Origin: Actinoplanes sp. M2I2
GTDB lineage: Bacteria > Actinomycetota > Actinomycetes > Mycobacteriales > Micromonosporaceae
Reading direction: 5' to 3'
Assembly (NCBI RefSeq): GCF_023544445.1
Contig: NZ_JALPVJ010000001.1
Span: 186,001 to 250,000, forward strand
Length of the DNA: 64,000 bases
Shown here: in pieces, positions 7,112-16,700 of the stretch
Position numbering within the stretch: the first letter of the stretch is position 1
Layout: each line of letters begins with the position of its first letter
Translations under genes and position numbers: made by a program
Notes under the pieces: model-generated
The model's input: the letters and a program-made list of their open reading frames with translations, nothing else
What the model was told of the DNA's origin: nothing
Database searches by the model: none

Positions 7112-8866
7112 CTAGCCCGGACTGGTCACGGTATAACGACCGGAGCCGGGCACACGCATGGTCGTCCAGTCGCCCTGGCGTTCGAGCGTCGCACCGTTGT
7201 CGGCTGTCAGCCAGCGGCTCCAACGGAGTCGCAGTGCCACAGTGCCGGCGGCCGCGGCGTCGACCGTGAGCGATGCGGCGTCCTGGCGTACCAGCCGGGC
7301 GGGCGGAGAGACGATCGGGCGAGCGCCGGTGACCCGGTAGAGCTGCCAGTCATCGTTGCGCCAGATCCGCGTCAGGTACGGGAGACCGGCGGTGACCAGC
7401 TCGGCTTCGGGGCGGCCGGACCAGGTCAGCTCGGTGTCGGGGACGGCGACGAACTGGACGGCCAGCTCGTCCAGCCAGAGGCGGTAGCTGTCCGCGGTCA
7501 GGGCGACGCCGGTGCCGCGGGCGCCGGGGATCTCGGTGAAGAACAGCGGGTTGCGGTCGATGTCGGCCTGCCGCAGCCAGCCCCGAGCCAGCGGCACGTC
7601 GCCCAGGTGGGCCGCCTCCCAGTAGTCGCGGGTGGAGGGGATCTCGACCCGGCCGGTCAGGTCTTCCTGGGCCAGCCGGTCCAGCAGCGGGTGGAAGTAG
7701 GCCGGGTCGGCTGTCGGATTGCCGATGTCGCGGACGTCGCCGATGACCACCGGCGGCTGCCACCAGCACGCCGCGATGAGCAGTGCCAGCACTGCCCAAC
7801 CGGGCAGCGGCCGGGCTGGGCGGGCCGGGCGCTCCCGAGGCGGCGGCAGAGAGGGCGCCCCGCCTGAGGAGGAGCTGGCCGCGGTCGATGGTGCGGCACC
7901 CGAGGGCGATGTGACCGATGGCGATGTGACCGATGGCGAGGCGGTCGATGGCGAGGCGGTCGATGGCGAGGCGGTCGATGGCGAGGCGGTTGATGGTGAG
8001 GCGGTGGTAGTGCGCCGTGGGAAGACCGTGAGGCTGGGCCAGGCGGCGTAGGCGGCCAGGAGCGGGAGCGTGAACATCACGGCCAGCCGGGTGGCGTTCA
8101 GGCCCACGGGAGTGTGGATCAGGGCCGCGGCCAGCACGCCGGCCGAGGAGAGCAGCGCGCCGATGCGTACCGGGCGCCGGGGGACCAGGGCGGCGACGAC
8201 CAGGCCGGCGACCACGGCCCGCACGGTGTCGGTGCGGCTGATGTTCATCCAGCCGCCGTCGCCGAACAGCAGGGCGGTCAGGGCCAGGGGAACAGCGGCG
8301 GGCACGGCCAGCAGCAGGCCGGGGCGGATCCGGCCGGACAGCAGCAGGGCGGCGCCGGCCAGGCCGAGGAAGAGGGCGGCCACCGGGCTGGTCGCGCCGG
8401 CCACGAGGGCCAGGGGGGCCGCGAGCCAGACGCGGCGCGGGCCGGCGGTCAGGGCGACCAGCGCGGCCAGGCCCAGACAGACCCCTAGGCCGTACGTCAC
8501 CCGGCCGCTCACCAGGTTGCCGGCCAGGCACGCCGTGCCGACCACGGCGCCGAGCAGGGGGCGGGGCGCGGCGGTGCGGCGCAGCAGGACGGCCAGGAGC
8601 ACGGCGGCGGCCAGGAGGGACAGTGCTCCGGTCACGCGTACGCCGAGCAGGGCCATCACAGGCTGTGAGATCAGGCTGTAGCCGAGCTGGTCGACGCCGG
8701 CGTACCACCGCAGGTCCATCGGGGTGTAGCCGTGCCCGGCGAAGAAACCGGCCCGGGCCTCCTGGGCCGCGAGGTCGGAGCCCATCGGCGGGAGCAGCAG
8801 ATAGACGGCGCCGAGCACCGCCGCGAGCCCGGCGGTGAACCACTCCAGCCGGTGCCGAGCCCACAC
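7112..8866 (-). CDS. polytopic membrane protein with repeat-encoded linker
   Basis: This 584-residue protein has about a dozen hydrophobic segments in residues 10-280, one more near 350, and a C-terminal extracytoplasmic domain of about 200 residues. Between membrane segments lies a Ser/Thr/Pro linker (TASPS and VTSPS units) encoded by a 15-bp tandem repeat. The layout, and the divergent MptB-like gene, suggest a cell-envelope or glycan-assembly role, possibly a GT-C-type enzyme, but no catalytic motif is clear. GTG 8866 is 8 nt from a TAGGGT hexamer. Confidence 0.75.
   Translation of the reverse strand: MWARHRLEWFTAGLAAVLGAVYLLLPPMGSDLAAQEARAGFFAGHGYTPMDLRWYAGVDQLGYSLISQPVMALLGVRVTGALSLLAAAVLLAVLLRRTAAPRPLLGAVVGTACLAGNLVSGRVTYGLGVCLGLAALVALTAGPRRVWLAAPLALVAGATSPVAALFLGLAGAALLLSGRIRPGLLLAVPAAVPLALTALLFGDGGWMNISRTDTVRAVVAGLVVAALVPRRPVRIGALLSSAGVLAAALIHTPVGLNATRLAVMFTLPLLAAYAAWPSLTVFPRRTTTASPSTASPSTASPSTASPSTASPSVTSPSVTSPSGAAPSTAASSSSGGAPSLPPPRERPARPARPLPGWAVLALLIAACWWQPPVVIGDVRDIGNPTADPAYFHPLLDRLAQEDLTGRVEIPSTRDYWEAAHLGDVPLARGWLRQADIDRNPLFFTEIPGARGTGVALTADSYRLWLDELAVQFVAVPDTELTWSGRPEAELVTAGLPYLTRIWRNDDWQLYRVTGARPIVSPPARLVRQDAASLTVDAAAAGTVALRLRWSRWLTADNGATLERQGDWTTMRVPGSGRYTVTSPG
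7906..8005. repeat. 15-bp coding minisatellite, six full copies plus a partial
   Basis: Units of the type GCGAGGCGGTCGATG in tandem, the first two being a variant. Read on the minus strand they encode the (A/V)(S/T)PS(T/V) linker of the membrane protein at 7112-8866. The unit length keeps the reading frame at any copy number. Confidence 0.95.
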
Positions 8867-8874
8867 GGCAACAG

Positions 8875-8880
8875 ACCCTA
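8875..8880 (-). promoter_or_regulatory. -10 hexamer TAGGGT for 7112-8866
   Basis: TAGGGT on the minus strand, 8 nt before GTG 8866. Back to back with the TAGGGT for the rightward mannosyltransferase. Confidence 0.45.
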
Positions 8881-8912
8881 CCGGTACGGCCGGGGGTTGC
8901 AGCGTGTCACGG

Positions 8913-8918
8913 TAGGGT
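8913..8918 (+). promoter_or_regulatory. -10 hexamer TAGGGT for the mptB-like gene
   Basis: TAGGGT ends 7 nt before ATG 8926, with no Shine-Dalgarno between. Leaderless start inferred. Confidence 0.5.
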
Positions 8919-8925
8919 GCTCGCC

Positions 8926-10365
8926 ATGTCCCGCCCCGCCGTCGTCCGCAGTACGGGCCTGGCCGGCAGCCTGCTGCTCGCGGTGGCCGCGTGGCTGGGC
9001 GGCGCGACGAACCCGTGGGAACCGACCATGAAGCCGGGCACGGTCTTCGCCGGCCAGGACGGTGTGCTGCTGCCGGTCGCGTGGCTGCTCGGCACGGGGC
9101 TGCTGATCACGGCCTGGCTGGCCGGCGTGCGCCTGATGTCGGCGAGTGGTCCTTCGGCGCGCTGGGCCTATGTGACGGCCGGCCTGTGGATGCTGCCGCT
9201 GCTCGCGTTCCTGCCGCTGGGCAGCTACGACGCCTACTCCTACGCCTGTCAGGGCTGGCAGCAGAGTGCGGGCCTGGACCCGTACGCGGGTGGGGTCGAT
9301 CTGCTGGGTTGTCCCTGGGCCGATGCGGTCGCGCCGACCTGGCGTGCCGCCCCGGCCCCGTATGGTCCGCTGTTCCTCGTGCTCGCCGGTGTCGCGGCCG
9401 CGCTGAGCGACGGTTCGCTGATGGGCACCCTCGCCGGGCTGCGGGTGATCGCGGTGCTCGGGGTGGCGCTGATCGCCGTCGCGCTGCCGGTGCTGGCCCG
9501 CCGGGGCAACGTCCCGCTCGCTCGTGCGGTCTGGCTGGTGCTGGCCTGCCCGCTGGTGCCGATCCACCTGATCTCCGGCGCCCACAACGACGCCCTCATG
9601 GTGGGTCTGATGGTCGCCGGGCTGGCGCTCGCGATCAGGAAGGTGGGGTGGGCGGCGGGCGTGCTCCTCGGCCTGGCCGTCGCGGTGAAGGCCACCGCCG
9701 TGGTGGTCGTCCCGTTCGCCCTGCTCCTGCTCGTCGATCGCCGGCCGACCGGCGGGACGGCAGCGCGAGGGGACACGGTCAAACAGATCGCGATGCTGGC
9801 CGGCGGCCTGGTCGTCGCGCTGGCCGCCTGTTCCCTGGTCAGCGGCCGCGGCTTCGGCTGGGTGACGGCGCTCAGCGGCAGCGGCGTCTCGGTGCAGTGG
9901 ACCTCGCCGCCCACGGCGGTCGGCATCGCCATCGGTCTGATCGGGCCGGATGCCGTGCCGGTCACCCGGATCATCGGCATCGCCGTGCTCGCCGTGGTGC
10001 TGGTGGTCCTCTGGTGGCGGGCCCGCGACCACGACCCGCTGCTGTACGCCGGTTACGCCCTGGCGGCCACGGTGCTGCTGGCCCCGGTCTTCCACCCCTG
10101 GTATGCGCTCTGGCCGCTCGCCGTCCTCGCCGCCACTCTGCACGCCCACCTGCGATGGCTCGTCGTGCCGTGCGCCGTGGCGGCGGCCCTCTGCCTGCCC
10201 GACGGCTACAACCTGGCCCTGGCCGTGAAGACTCAGGGCGCGGTGGCCATGACGGGCCTGATCCTCTACCTGACCTGGAAAGCACTCCATGAAGCGAAAA
10301 ATCGGACTGGTCACGGCGGCCGCGGCGGTCACCCTGCTGATCGTCTATCTGGCCGAGACGCGTAA
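8926..10365 (+). CDS. mptB: polyprenol-phosphate-mannose-dependent alpha-1,6-mannosyltransferase, MptB-like
   Basis: A 479-residue GT-C membrane glycosyltransferase. MptB-type enzymes use polyprenyl-phosphate mannose on the outer face of the membrane to extend the alpha-1,6-mannan core of lipomannan. The protein has about 12 hydrophobic helices and the family's first-loop signature: YDAYSYACQGW, then GLDPYAGG and PTWRAAPAPYGPL. An acidic residue (D77) sits in the loop as in GT-C enzymes. ATG 8926 is chosen over GTG 8917 for its 7-nt spacing from TAGGGT. The 3' end overlaps the next glycosyltransferase by 77 nt in another frame. The exact linkage is inferred from the family. Confidence 0.8.
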   Translation: MSRPAVVRSTGLAGSLLLAVAAWLGGATNPWEPTMKPGTVFAGQDGVLLPVAWLLGTGLLITAWLAGVRLMSASGPSARWAYVTAGLWMLPLLAFLPLGSYDAYSYACQGWQQSAGLDPYAGGVDLLGCPWADAVAPTWRAAPAPYGPLFLVLAGVAAALSDGSLMGTLAGLRVIAVLGVALIAVALPVLARRGNVPLARAVWLVLACPLVPIHLISGAHNDALMVGLMVAGLALAIRKVGWAAGVLLGLAVAVKATAVVVVPFALLLLVDRRPTGGTAARGDTVKQIAMLAGGLVVALAACSLVSGRGFGWVTALSGSGVSVQWTSPPTAVGIAIGLIGPDAVPVTRIIGIAVLAVVLVVLWWRARDHDPLLYAGYALAATVLLAPVFHPWYALWPLAVLAATLHAHLRWLVVPCAVAAALCLPDGYNLALAVKTQGAVAMTGLILYLTWKALHEAKNRTGHGGRGGHPADRLSGRDA

Positions 10366-11467
10366 CGGATACTTCGACTCCAAGGTCTACTACGGCGCGA
10401 TCCAGTACTGGTTCCGCGGAGACGGCGGCATGGTCTACGACTGGCTGCGGCCCGGGACCCCGTACGGCTTCACCTATCCGCCGTTCGCCGGGCTGGTCAT
10501 GGCCCCGATGGCGTTCCTGCCGTTCGGGCTCGTCGTGGTGGTCGCGATCGTCGCCACGGTGCTCACCACCGCGCTGCTCACCTGGTGGTTCGCCGGTCCG
10601 CTGATCCGCCGCCGCGGGTGGCCCGTCTGGTTCGCGTACGCCCTGGCCGTGTGCCTGGCCATCTCGTTCGAGCCGGTCCGCGAGACGATCACGTTCGGTC
10701 AGGTCAACACGCTGCTGCTCACGCTCGTGGCCGGCGATCTGCTGCTCGGGTTGTCCCGGGGGCGCAAGTGGGCCGGTGTCGGGATCGGCCTGGCCACCGC
10801 GATCAAGCTCACGCCGGGCATCTTCATCGTCTATCTGCTGGTCACCCGGCGCTGGCGGGCCGCCGCGACGGCGAGTGGCACCGCCGCCGGGGCCACCCTG
10901 CTCGCCGCCGCGATCTTCCCGGACGAGTCCCGCGAGTTCTGGACGTCGGCGCTGTGGGACACCAACCGGGTCGGCGTGCTGTCCTTTCTGTCCAACCAGT
11001 CGGAGCGCGGATTCCTGGCCCGCCTGCCCATCCCGCAGGTCGAGTCCCGGGTCTGGATCGTCTGTGTGCTGCTCACGCTGGCCTTCTGGGCCTGGCGCGT
11101 CGCCCGGGTCCCGGACGACATCATGGGTGGACTGGCGCTGACCGGCATCGTCGGCTGCCTGGTCAGCCCGGTGACCTGGATCCACCACTGTGTCTGGCTG
11201 CTCCCGGCGATCGTCCGCTGCGTCGACGCGGGCCTGGCCGGCACCGGCCGGCGGCCGCTGCATCCCGGGCCGCTGTATCTCGGTGTCGCCGCCTATCTGC
11301 TGATGACGAGCAGGCTCACCTGGCTCTGGGAGAAGCGCCCCCGGCCGCCGCTGGAGCTGATCGGCGGCAACCTCTATGTCTGGTTCAGCCTGGCCCTGCT
11401 GATCTGGACACCCATCGGCACCCGTCGTTCAGCCGACGTCCACGAGCCGGACAAGATCCTCACGTAG
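10289..11467 (+). CDS. GT87 family (DUF2029) membrane glycosyltransferase
   Basis: A 392-residue GT-C enzyme of the PimE-like alpha-1,2-mannosyltransferase group. Visible are a first helix followed by DSKVYYGAIQYWFRG (the acidic loop), YGFTYPPFAGLVMAP, the GQVNTLLLTLV block and about ten hydrophobic segments. It probably adds mannose from a polyprenyl-phosphate donor to an envelope glycolipid, together with the MptB-like enzyme upstream. ATG 10289 lies inside the upstream gene; a later start would delete the first helix, so the 77-nt overlap is likely real and implies translational coupling. Confidence 0.85.
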   Translation: MKRKIGLVTAAAAVTLLIVYLAETRNGYFDSKVYYGAIQYWFRGDGGMVYDWLRPGTPYGFTYPPFAGLVMAPMAFLPFGLVVVVAIVATVLTTALLTWWFAGPLIRRRGWPVWFAYALAVCLAISFEPVRETITFGQVNTLLLTLVAGDLLLGLSRGRKWAGVGIGLATAIKLTPGIFIVYLLVTRRWRAAATASGTAAGATLLAAAIFPDESREFWTSALWDTNRVGVLSFLSNQSERGFLARLPIPQVESRVWIVCVLLTLAFWAWRVARVPDDIMGGLALTGIVGCLVSPVTWIHHCVWLLPAIVRCVDAGLAGTGRRPLHPGPLYLGVAAYLLMTSRLTWLWEKRPRPPLELIGGNLYVWFSLALLIWTPIGTRRSADVHEPDKILT

Positions 11468-11476
11468 TCAGGGCCC

Positions 11477-13600
11477 ATGTCAAAACGCCGTGCCACCTCG
11501 GCACTCGCCCTTGCCGGCCTAGCCGCCACCCTGACCGCGGCACCGGCGTCGGCGCATCCCTCGCACACCGACGAGTTCCGCCGCCTGGCCACCTTCCCGG
11601 CCTATCTGAACTCCTCGATCGACGACACGGCCGCCGCCGAGATCTCCACCGTGACCGAGGACGGCCGTACGGTGGTCTACACCGACAGCCCCGGCCGGCG
11701 CCTCGGCTTCGTCGACATCACCGACCCCGCCCGGCCCGCGGCGGCCGGCACCCTGGCCCTCGACGGCGAGCCCACCTCGGTGGCGCACCTGGGGCACCTG
11801 CTGCTCGCGGGCGTCAACACGCGGGAGAGCTTCACCGATCCGTCGGGCAAGCTCGTGGTGATCGACGACCGCAGCCGCCGGGTCGTGCGCGAGATCGACC
11901 TGGGCGGCCAGCCCGACTCGGTCGCGGTGGCGCCCAGCGGCCGGTACATCGCTGTGGCGATCGAGAACGAGCGTGACGAGGACGTCGACGACGGCGCGAT
12001 CCCGCAGCTGCCGGCCGGTTATCTCTCGGTGATCGACACCCGTACCTGGACCGCCGCCAAGGTGGACCTGACCGGGCTAGCCGCGGTCGCGCCGACGGAC
12101 CCCGAGCCCGAGTACGTCAGCGTCAACTCCCGCGACGAGGCGGTCGTCTCGCTGCAGGAGAACAACCACCTCGCGGTCGTGTCGCTGAAGTCGAAGAAGG
12201 TCGTCCGGCACTTCCCGGCCGGCGCGGTCACCGTGTCCGGTGTGGACACCAAGGACGACGACACGATCACGCTGGACGGCACGATCACCGCCAAGCGGGA
12301 GCCGGACGGCGTCGCCTGGATCAGCGACGACCTGTTCGCCACGGCCAACGAGGGCGACTACGAGGGCGGCTCGCGCGGCTGGACGATCTTCTCGCGCGAC
12401 GGCCGGGTGGTGTGGGACGCCGGCAACTCGCTCGAGCACCTCGCCGTCGAGCACGGTCTCTACCCGGACAAGCGCTCGGACGCCAAGGGCATCGAGCCGG
12501 AGAACGTGGCCTTCGCCCGGATCGGCCGGACGCCCTACGTCTTCGTCAACTCGGAGCGCGGCAACTTCACCGCCGTCTACGACGTGTCGAACCCCCGCAA
12601 GCCGCAGTTCCAGCAGTTGCTGCCGACCACGAACGGCCCCGAGGGAGTCGTCGCGGTGCCGTCGCGCGGGCTGCTCGTGGTCTCGAGCGAGGAGGAGATC
12701 CCGGACGCGAACATCCGCGGCTCGGTGCAGATCTACGGCCTCGGCCACGGCCGGTTCCCGTCGATCGTCTCGGACGACCTGATCCCGTTCGGCACGCTGT
12801 CGGCCCTCTCCGCGGTGCCGGGCAAGCGTTCCCAGCTGGTGTCGGTGACCGATTCGGCGTACACCCCGACCCGGATCCTGACGATCGACACCGCGCGGCG
12901 CCCGGCCCGGATCGAGCGGCAGCTCACCGTCACCAAGGACGGCAAGCCGGCCGGTTACGACGCCGAGGGCCTCGTGGCCCGGGCCGGAGGCGGCTACTGG
13001 CTTGCGAGCGAGGGCTCCGCCGACACCCCCAACCTTCTCGTACGCCTCGACGCGCGCGGCGCGGTGCGCCAGGAGATCCCGCTGCCGGCCGACATCGCCG
13101 CGGCCGTCACCACGAACGGCTTCGAGGGGGTCGCCGAGTCCGGCCACGCCGTGTGGGTCGCCGTTCAGCGCCCGCTCAAGACCGACCCGGCCGGCGTCGT
13201 CCGGATCGGCCGCTACGACCTCGGGACCGGCGCCTGGTCGTGGCTGCTGTACCCGCTGGACACCGCGCCGCTGGGCTGGACCGGACTGTCCGAGCTGGTC
13301 GCGGTCGACGCGAACACGTTCGCGGTGATCGAGCGCGACAACCAGCGCGGCCCGCAGGCGTCCATCAAGAAGGTCTACAAGTTCGACGTGCCGGCCACCT
13401 GGACGGGCACCCCGGCCGTCACCAAGAAGCTCGTCAAGGACCTGCTGCCGGCGCTGAAGGCGGACAACGGCTGGGTGCAGGACAAGGTCGAAGGCCTCGC
13501 GGTCGGCGGGGACGGCCAGACCTACGCCGTCACCGACAACGACGCCCTCGACGACGCCACCGGCGAGACCGTCCTGCTGCGGCTCGGCCGGCTCCTCTAG
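11477..13600 (+). CDS. secreted esterase-like phytase / beta-propeller protein
   Basis: This 707-residue protein has a signal peptide (basic MSKRR, hydrophobic core, cleavage near APASAHP at about 25-28). A beta-propeller-type region follows (about 60-420; repeated blades such as YLSVIDTRTW and YVFVNSERGNFTAVYDVSNP), then a C-terminal esterase-like phytase-type domain (about 430-705: GYDAEGLVARAGGGYWLASEG, NGFEGVAESG, DKVEGLAVGGDGQTYAVTDND). No sortase signal or C-terminal membrane anchor is seen, so it is probably released. The family name reflects fold similarity; true substrate unknown. It starts 10 nt after the GT87 gene. Confidence 0.8.
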   Translation: MSKRRATSALALAGLAATLTAAPASAHPSHTDEFRRLATFPAYLNSSIDDTAAAEISTVTEDGRTVVYTDSPGRRLGFVDITDPARPAAAGTLALDGEPTSVAHLGHLLLAGVNTRESFTDPSGKLVVIDDRSRRVVREIDLGGQPDSVAVAPSGRYIAVAIENERDEDVDDGAIPQLPAGYLSVIDTRTWTAAKVDLTGLAAVAPTDPEPEYVSVNSRDEAVVSLQENNHLAVVSLKSKKVVRHFPAGAVTVSGVDTKDDDTITLDGTITAKREPDGVAWISDDLFATANEGDYEGGSRGWTIFSRDGRVVWDAGNSLEHLAVEHGLYPDKRSDAKGIEPENVAFARIGRTPYVFVNSERGNFTAVYDVSNPRKPQFQQLLPTTNGPEGVVAVPSRGLLVVSSEEEIPDANIRGSVQIYGLGHGRFPSIVSDDLIPFGTLSALSAVPGKRSQLVSVTDSAYTPTRILTIDTARRPARIERQLTVTKDGKPAGYDAEGLVARAGGGYWLASEGSADTPNLLVRLDARGAVRQEIPLPADIAAAVTTNGFEGVAESGHAVWVAVQRPLKTDPAGVVRIGRYDLGTGAWSWLLYPLDTAPLGWTGLSELVAVDANTFAVIERDNQRGPQASIKKVYKFDVPATWTGTPAVTKKLVKDLLPALKADNGWVQDKVEGLAVGGDGQTYAVTDNDALDDATGETVLLRLGRLL

Positions 13601-13639
13601 ATCATCCGAGAAGACCGGTAGATCATCCGAGAAGACCGG
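13598..13639. repeat. 21-bp tandem duplication across two convergent stop codons
   Basis: Two perfect adjacent copies, 13598-13618 and 13619-13639. The first contains the TAG of the rightward phytase-like gene; the second contains the last residues and TGA of the leftward AfsR-like gene. Confidence 0.95.
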
Positions 13640-16626
13640 GCGCGTCGGCCACCGTGGTGCCGGCCGCCCGGCGGTATGCCTGCTCGAAGCCCGCGTCGCC
13701 CAGGGTGGCGCGGGCTTCGGCCGTGATGCGGGCGACGTCGGGAACCGAACGGTCGCGATAGCCGCGCACCTCGTCGGCGGCGCCCAGCAGAAAGGCCGCC
13801 CGGCCGGCGTCGCCCTCGCGCAGGACCAGATCGGCCGCGCCGACCAGGGTCAGCGCGACCACCGGCGAGTCCCGTGACCCGGTCGCCATCCGGACGGCCG
13901 CCAGGTGCTTGACCCGGGCCGTGTCCAGGTCGCCGGTCGCGGCGCTGATCAGGCCCTGGGTGTGCAGGGCCATCGCCTGGAACTGGGGGACCACCGCGGG
14001 GTGGCGCAACCGGGCCAGCGCCGCGTCCATGCTGCGCCGCGCCTCCTCCAGATCACCCTCCATCCGGGCGAACGTGGCGTGGCCGTACGCCACCGAGGCC
14101 AGCACCTCGGGCAGCGCGACCTCCTCGGCGGCCACCCGGGCCTGCTTGAGCACCGTGCGCGCCTCGGCCACCTCGCCCGCCATCCACAGCTGATGGGCGA
14201 GCTTCACCTCCATCTGCGGCAGGTCCTCGCGCACCCCCACCTCGCGGACCAGGGCGATCGCCTCCCGCTGCCGGTCCACCGCCGTCGCGAAGTCACCCCG
14301 CGCCGCGGCCAGATCGCCCAGCAGGCTGACCGCGAACCCCATGCCCCACCGCTCGCCGATCGCCCGGAAGCCGGCCAGGGCCTCGCGCATCTCGGCCTCG
14401 GCGACCTCGGCGCTCTGCCCGAAGTTGAGCCGCAACTGCGACACGAACATCTTGGCCACGGCTCGCAACCACGGCTCCGGGTCGTCGAACAGCGGCTCGG
14501 CCAGCCGGAACCCGGACTCCGGCCCGCTCGGGTCGTCGAACATCGCGGCCAGCGGCGGGATCAGCCGCAACGCCGGGTGCGCCGAGCCCAGACCGGCGCT
14601 GCGCTGCTGAGCCAGCGCGAACTCGGCCTGCACCCGATCGACCGGCAGGCCGCCCTCCAGCCCGTTGATCGCCGCGTAGGTGTGGGTCAGCGCGAGATCC
14701 TCGGGACGGACGTCGCCCGGCATCGACGACACCTCGGCGGCCAGCGCAGCCCCCTCCGACCGGTGCCCGCTCAGCCACCAGTACCAGCCCAGCCGGGCCA
14801 CGAACGCGGCCCCGGTCGCCCGGTCGCCCGCCTCGATCGCGGCGCGCACCGAGGCGTGCAGATTGTCGTGCTCCGTGGCCAGCCGGGCCAGCCACACCAG
14901 TTGGTCGGGGCCGCGCAACCGCGGGTCGGCCCGGCCGGCCAGTTCCAGCAGCCAGCCGGCCAGCCGCAGCCGCTGCGCGTCGGACTCGCCGGCCTCGGCC
15001 AGCCGCTCCAACCCGTACTCGCGGATCGTCTCCAGCATGCGGTAGCGCCCGTCCCGGCCGAGCGCGAGCAGGGACTTGTCGGCCAGGGCGGCCAGCGCGT
15101 CGACGTCGGTGCCGCAGACCTGTTCGACCGCGGCGACGTCGGCGCCTCCCTTGAACAGCGCGAACCGGCGCCACAGCTGCCGCTCCGGCTCGTCGAGCAG
15201 ATCCCAGCTCCAGTCGACCACCGCGCGCAGCGTCTGATGGCGGGGGAGCGCCGTGCGGCTGCCCCCGGTCAGCAGGCGGAACCGGTCGGCCAGGCGGTCG
15301 GCGAGCACGGCCACGGGCAGCGTGCGCAGGCGGGCGGCGGCCAGCTCGATGGCGAGCGGCATGCCGTCCAGCGCGCGGCAGATCCGGACCACGGCCTCGA
15401 CGTTCTGCCCGGTCAGCGTGAAGCCCGCGGCGCGGTCGACCAGAAGGCGTACGGAAGGAAACCCGGAAGCGGTCGACACGTCCGCGTCCACCGGCGGGAG
15501 AGCCAGCGGCTCGACCGGGTGAAGCTGCTCGCCCGGGATGCCCAGCGGTTCACGGCTCGTCGTCAGCACGCGCAGCCCCGGCGCGGCCCGCAGCAGCTCG
15601 TCGGCGACCCGCGCGGCCGCGTCGATCAGGTGCTCACAGTTGTCCAGGATGAGCAGCATCGTGCGGCCCGCCAGCACCTCCCGCAGCCGGGCCAGCTCGC
15701 TGCTCCTCTTCGGACGGTCGAGCATCGCCTGGCCGCGCAGGTTGAGCGCGGTCAGAATGGCCTGCGGCACCTCGGCCGGGTCGGTGACCGGGGCCAGCTC
15801 GACGCGCCAGACGTCCTCGCTCAGGCCCGCGCCGACCTCCACGGAAAGGCGGGTCTTGCCGCTGCCGCCGGGCCCGATGAGGCTCACCAGGCGATGGCCG
15901 GCCAGCAGCGCGCGAACGGCCCGGACGTCCCGTTCCCGGCCCACGAAACTGCTCAGCTCGGTCGGCAGGTTGCCGCTCGGCCTGGTGCGCAGCAACTCGA
16001 GATGCAGGCCCTGCAACTCGGCGGACGGGTCGGCGCCGAGCTCGTCGGCCAGCCGGCGCCGTGTCTGCTCGAAGACCTCCAGCGCACGGCCCGGGTTGCC
16101 GTTCGCCCGCAGCGCGCGCATGAGCAGCCCGGCCAGCTGCTCGTCCAGCGGGTGCTGGGTGACCAGACCTTCCAAGGCCGGCACGGCCTCCGCGCCGGCG
16201 AGGCTGCGCTTCATCGCGGCGAGGCGGAGCTCGTGCAGCCGCGCGGCCTCGGCCCGGGCCGCGTCGGGAAAGTCGAGGTCGCCACGCCACCGGGTGAGCG
16301 CCGCCGCCGGATCGGACTCGGCCAGCCGGGTGAAGACATGCGCGTCGATCTGCTCCGCATCGATGACCAGGCGGTATCCGGACGAGGCGGCCTCGACCAC
16401 CAACCCCGCCTTCCGCAGCCGGGAGACCAGGGCCTGCAACGCGTTGCCGGCGGCGGCCGGCGGTTCGTCACCCCAGACACCGTCGATCAGCCGGTCGGCC
16501 GAGATCACCCGCCCCGGTTCGAGAGCGAGCAATATCAGCAGGGGCACGCAGCCGCGCACCCGACACCGGCACGACCTCACCGGCCCGGCCGCGCAGCTCC
16601 AACGGCCCGAGCACGGCGATCTCCAC
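13623..16626 (-). CDS. AfsR-like BTAD/NB-ARC transcriptional regulator, apparent N-terminal frameshift
   Basis: A large SARP/AfsR-type regulator of about 1000 residues: N-terminal OmpR-like DNA-binding domain, bacterial transcriptional activation domain, an NB-ARC ATPase (SFVGRERDVRAVRALL; Walker A GPGGSGKT; Walker B LLILDNCEHL) and a C-terminal TPR-like region. The true start is probably GTG 16626, giving MEIAVLGPLELRG and continuing GARLRA. Just there a GGGG run on the plus strand (16541-16544) puts the rest (LLILLALEPGRVISADRLIDGVWG) one frame off; removing one G restores the family sequence exactly. The downstream frame could only start at a non-native GTG (16580). It is either a recent frameshift or a sequencing error. 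Convergent with the phytase-like gene. Confidence 0.85.
16541..16544 (-). other. frameshift point in the AfsR-like gene (G4 run)
   Basis: Reading from GTG 16626, the family sequence is correct up to this run and continues correctly only if one base is removed. The shift falls in the DNA-binding domain. Confidence 0.8.
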
Positions 16627-16700
16627 CCGTCCGATTCTGCCCGCCCTGCGCGACCGGTGCGATCCGCTTCGTTTTCTCTTGGCGCGGTGCCGGAGTCACG

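Noticed and set aside
16530..16580. GTG 16580 as the real start of the AfsR-like gene
   Set aside because: It gives a Cys/Arg-rich N-terminus unlike the family, while the other frame upstream encodes the expected MEIAVLGPLELRG.
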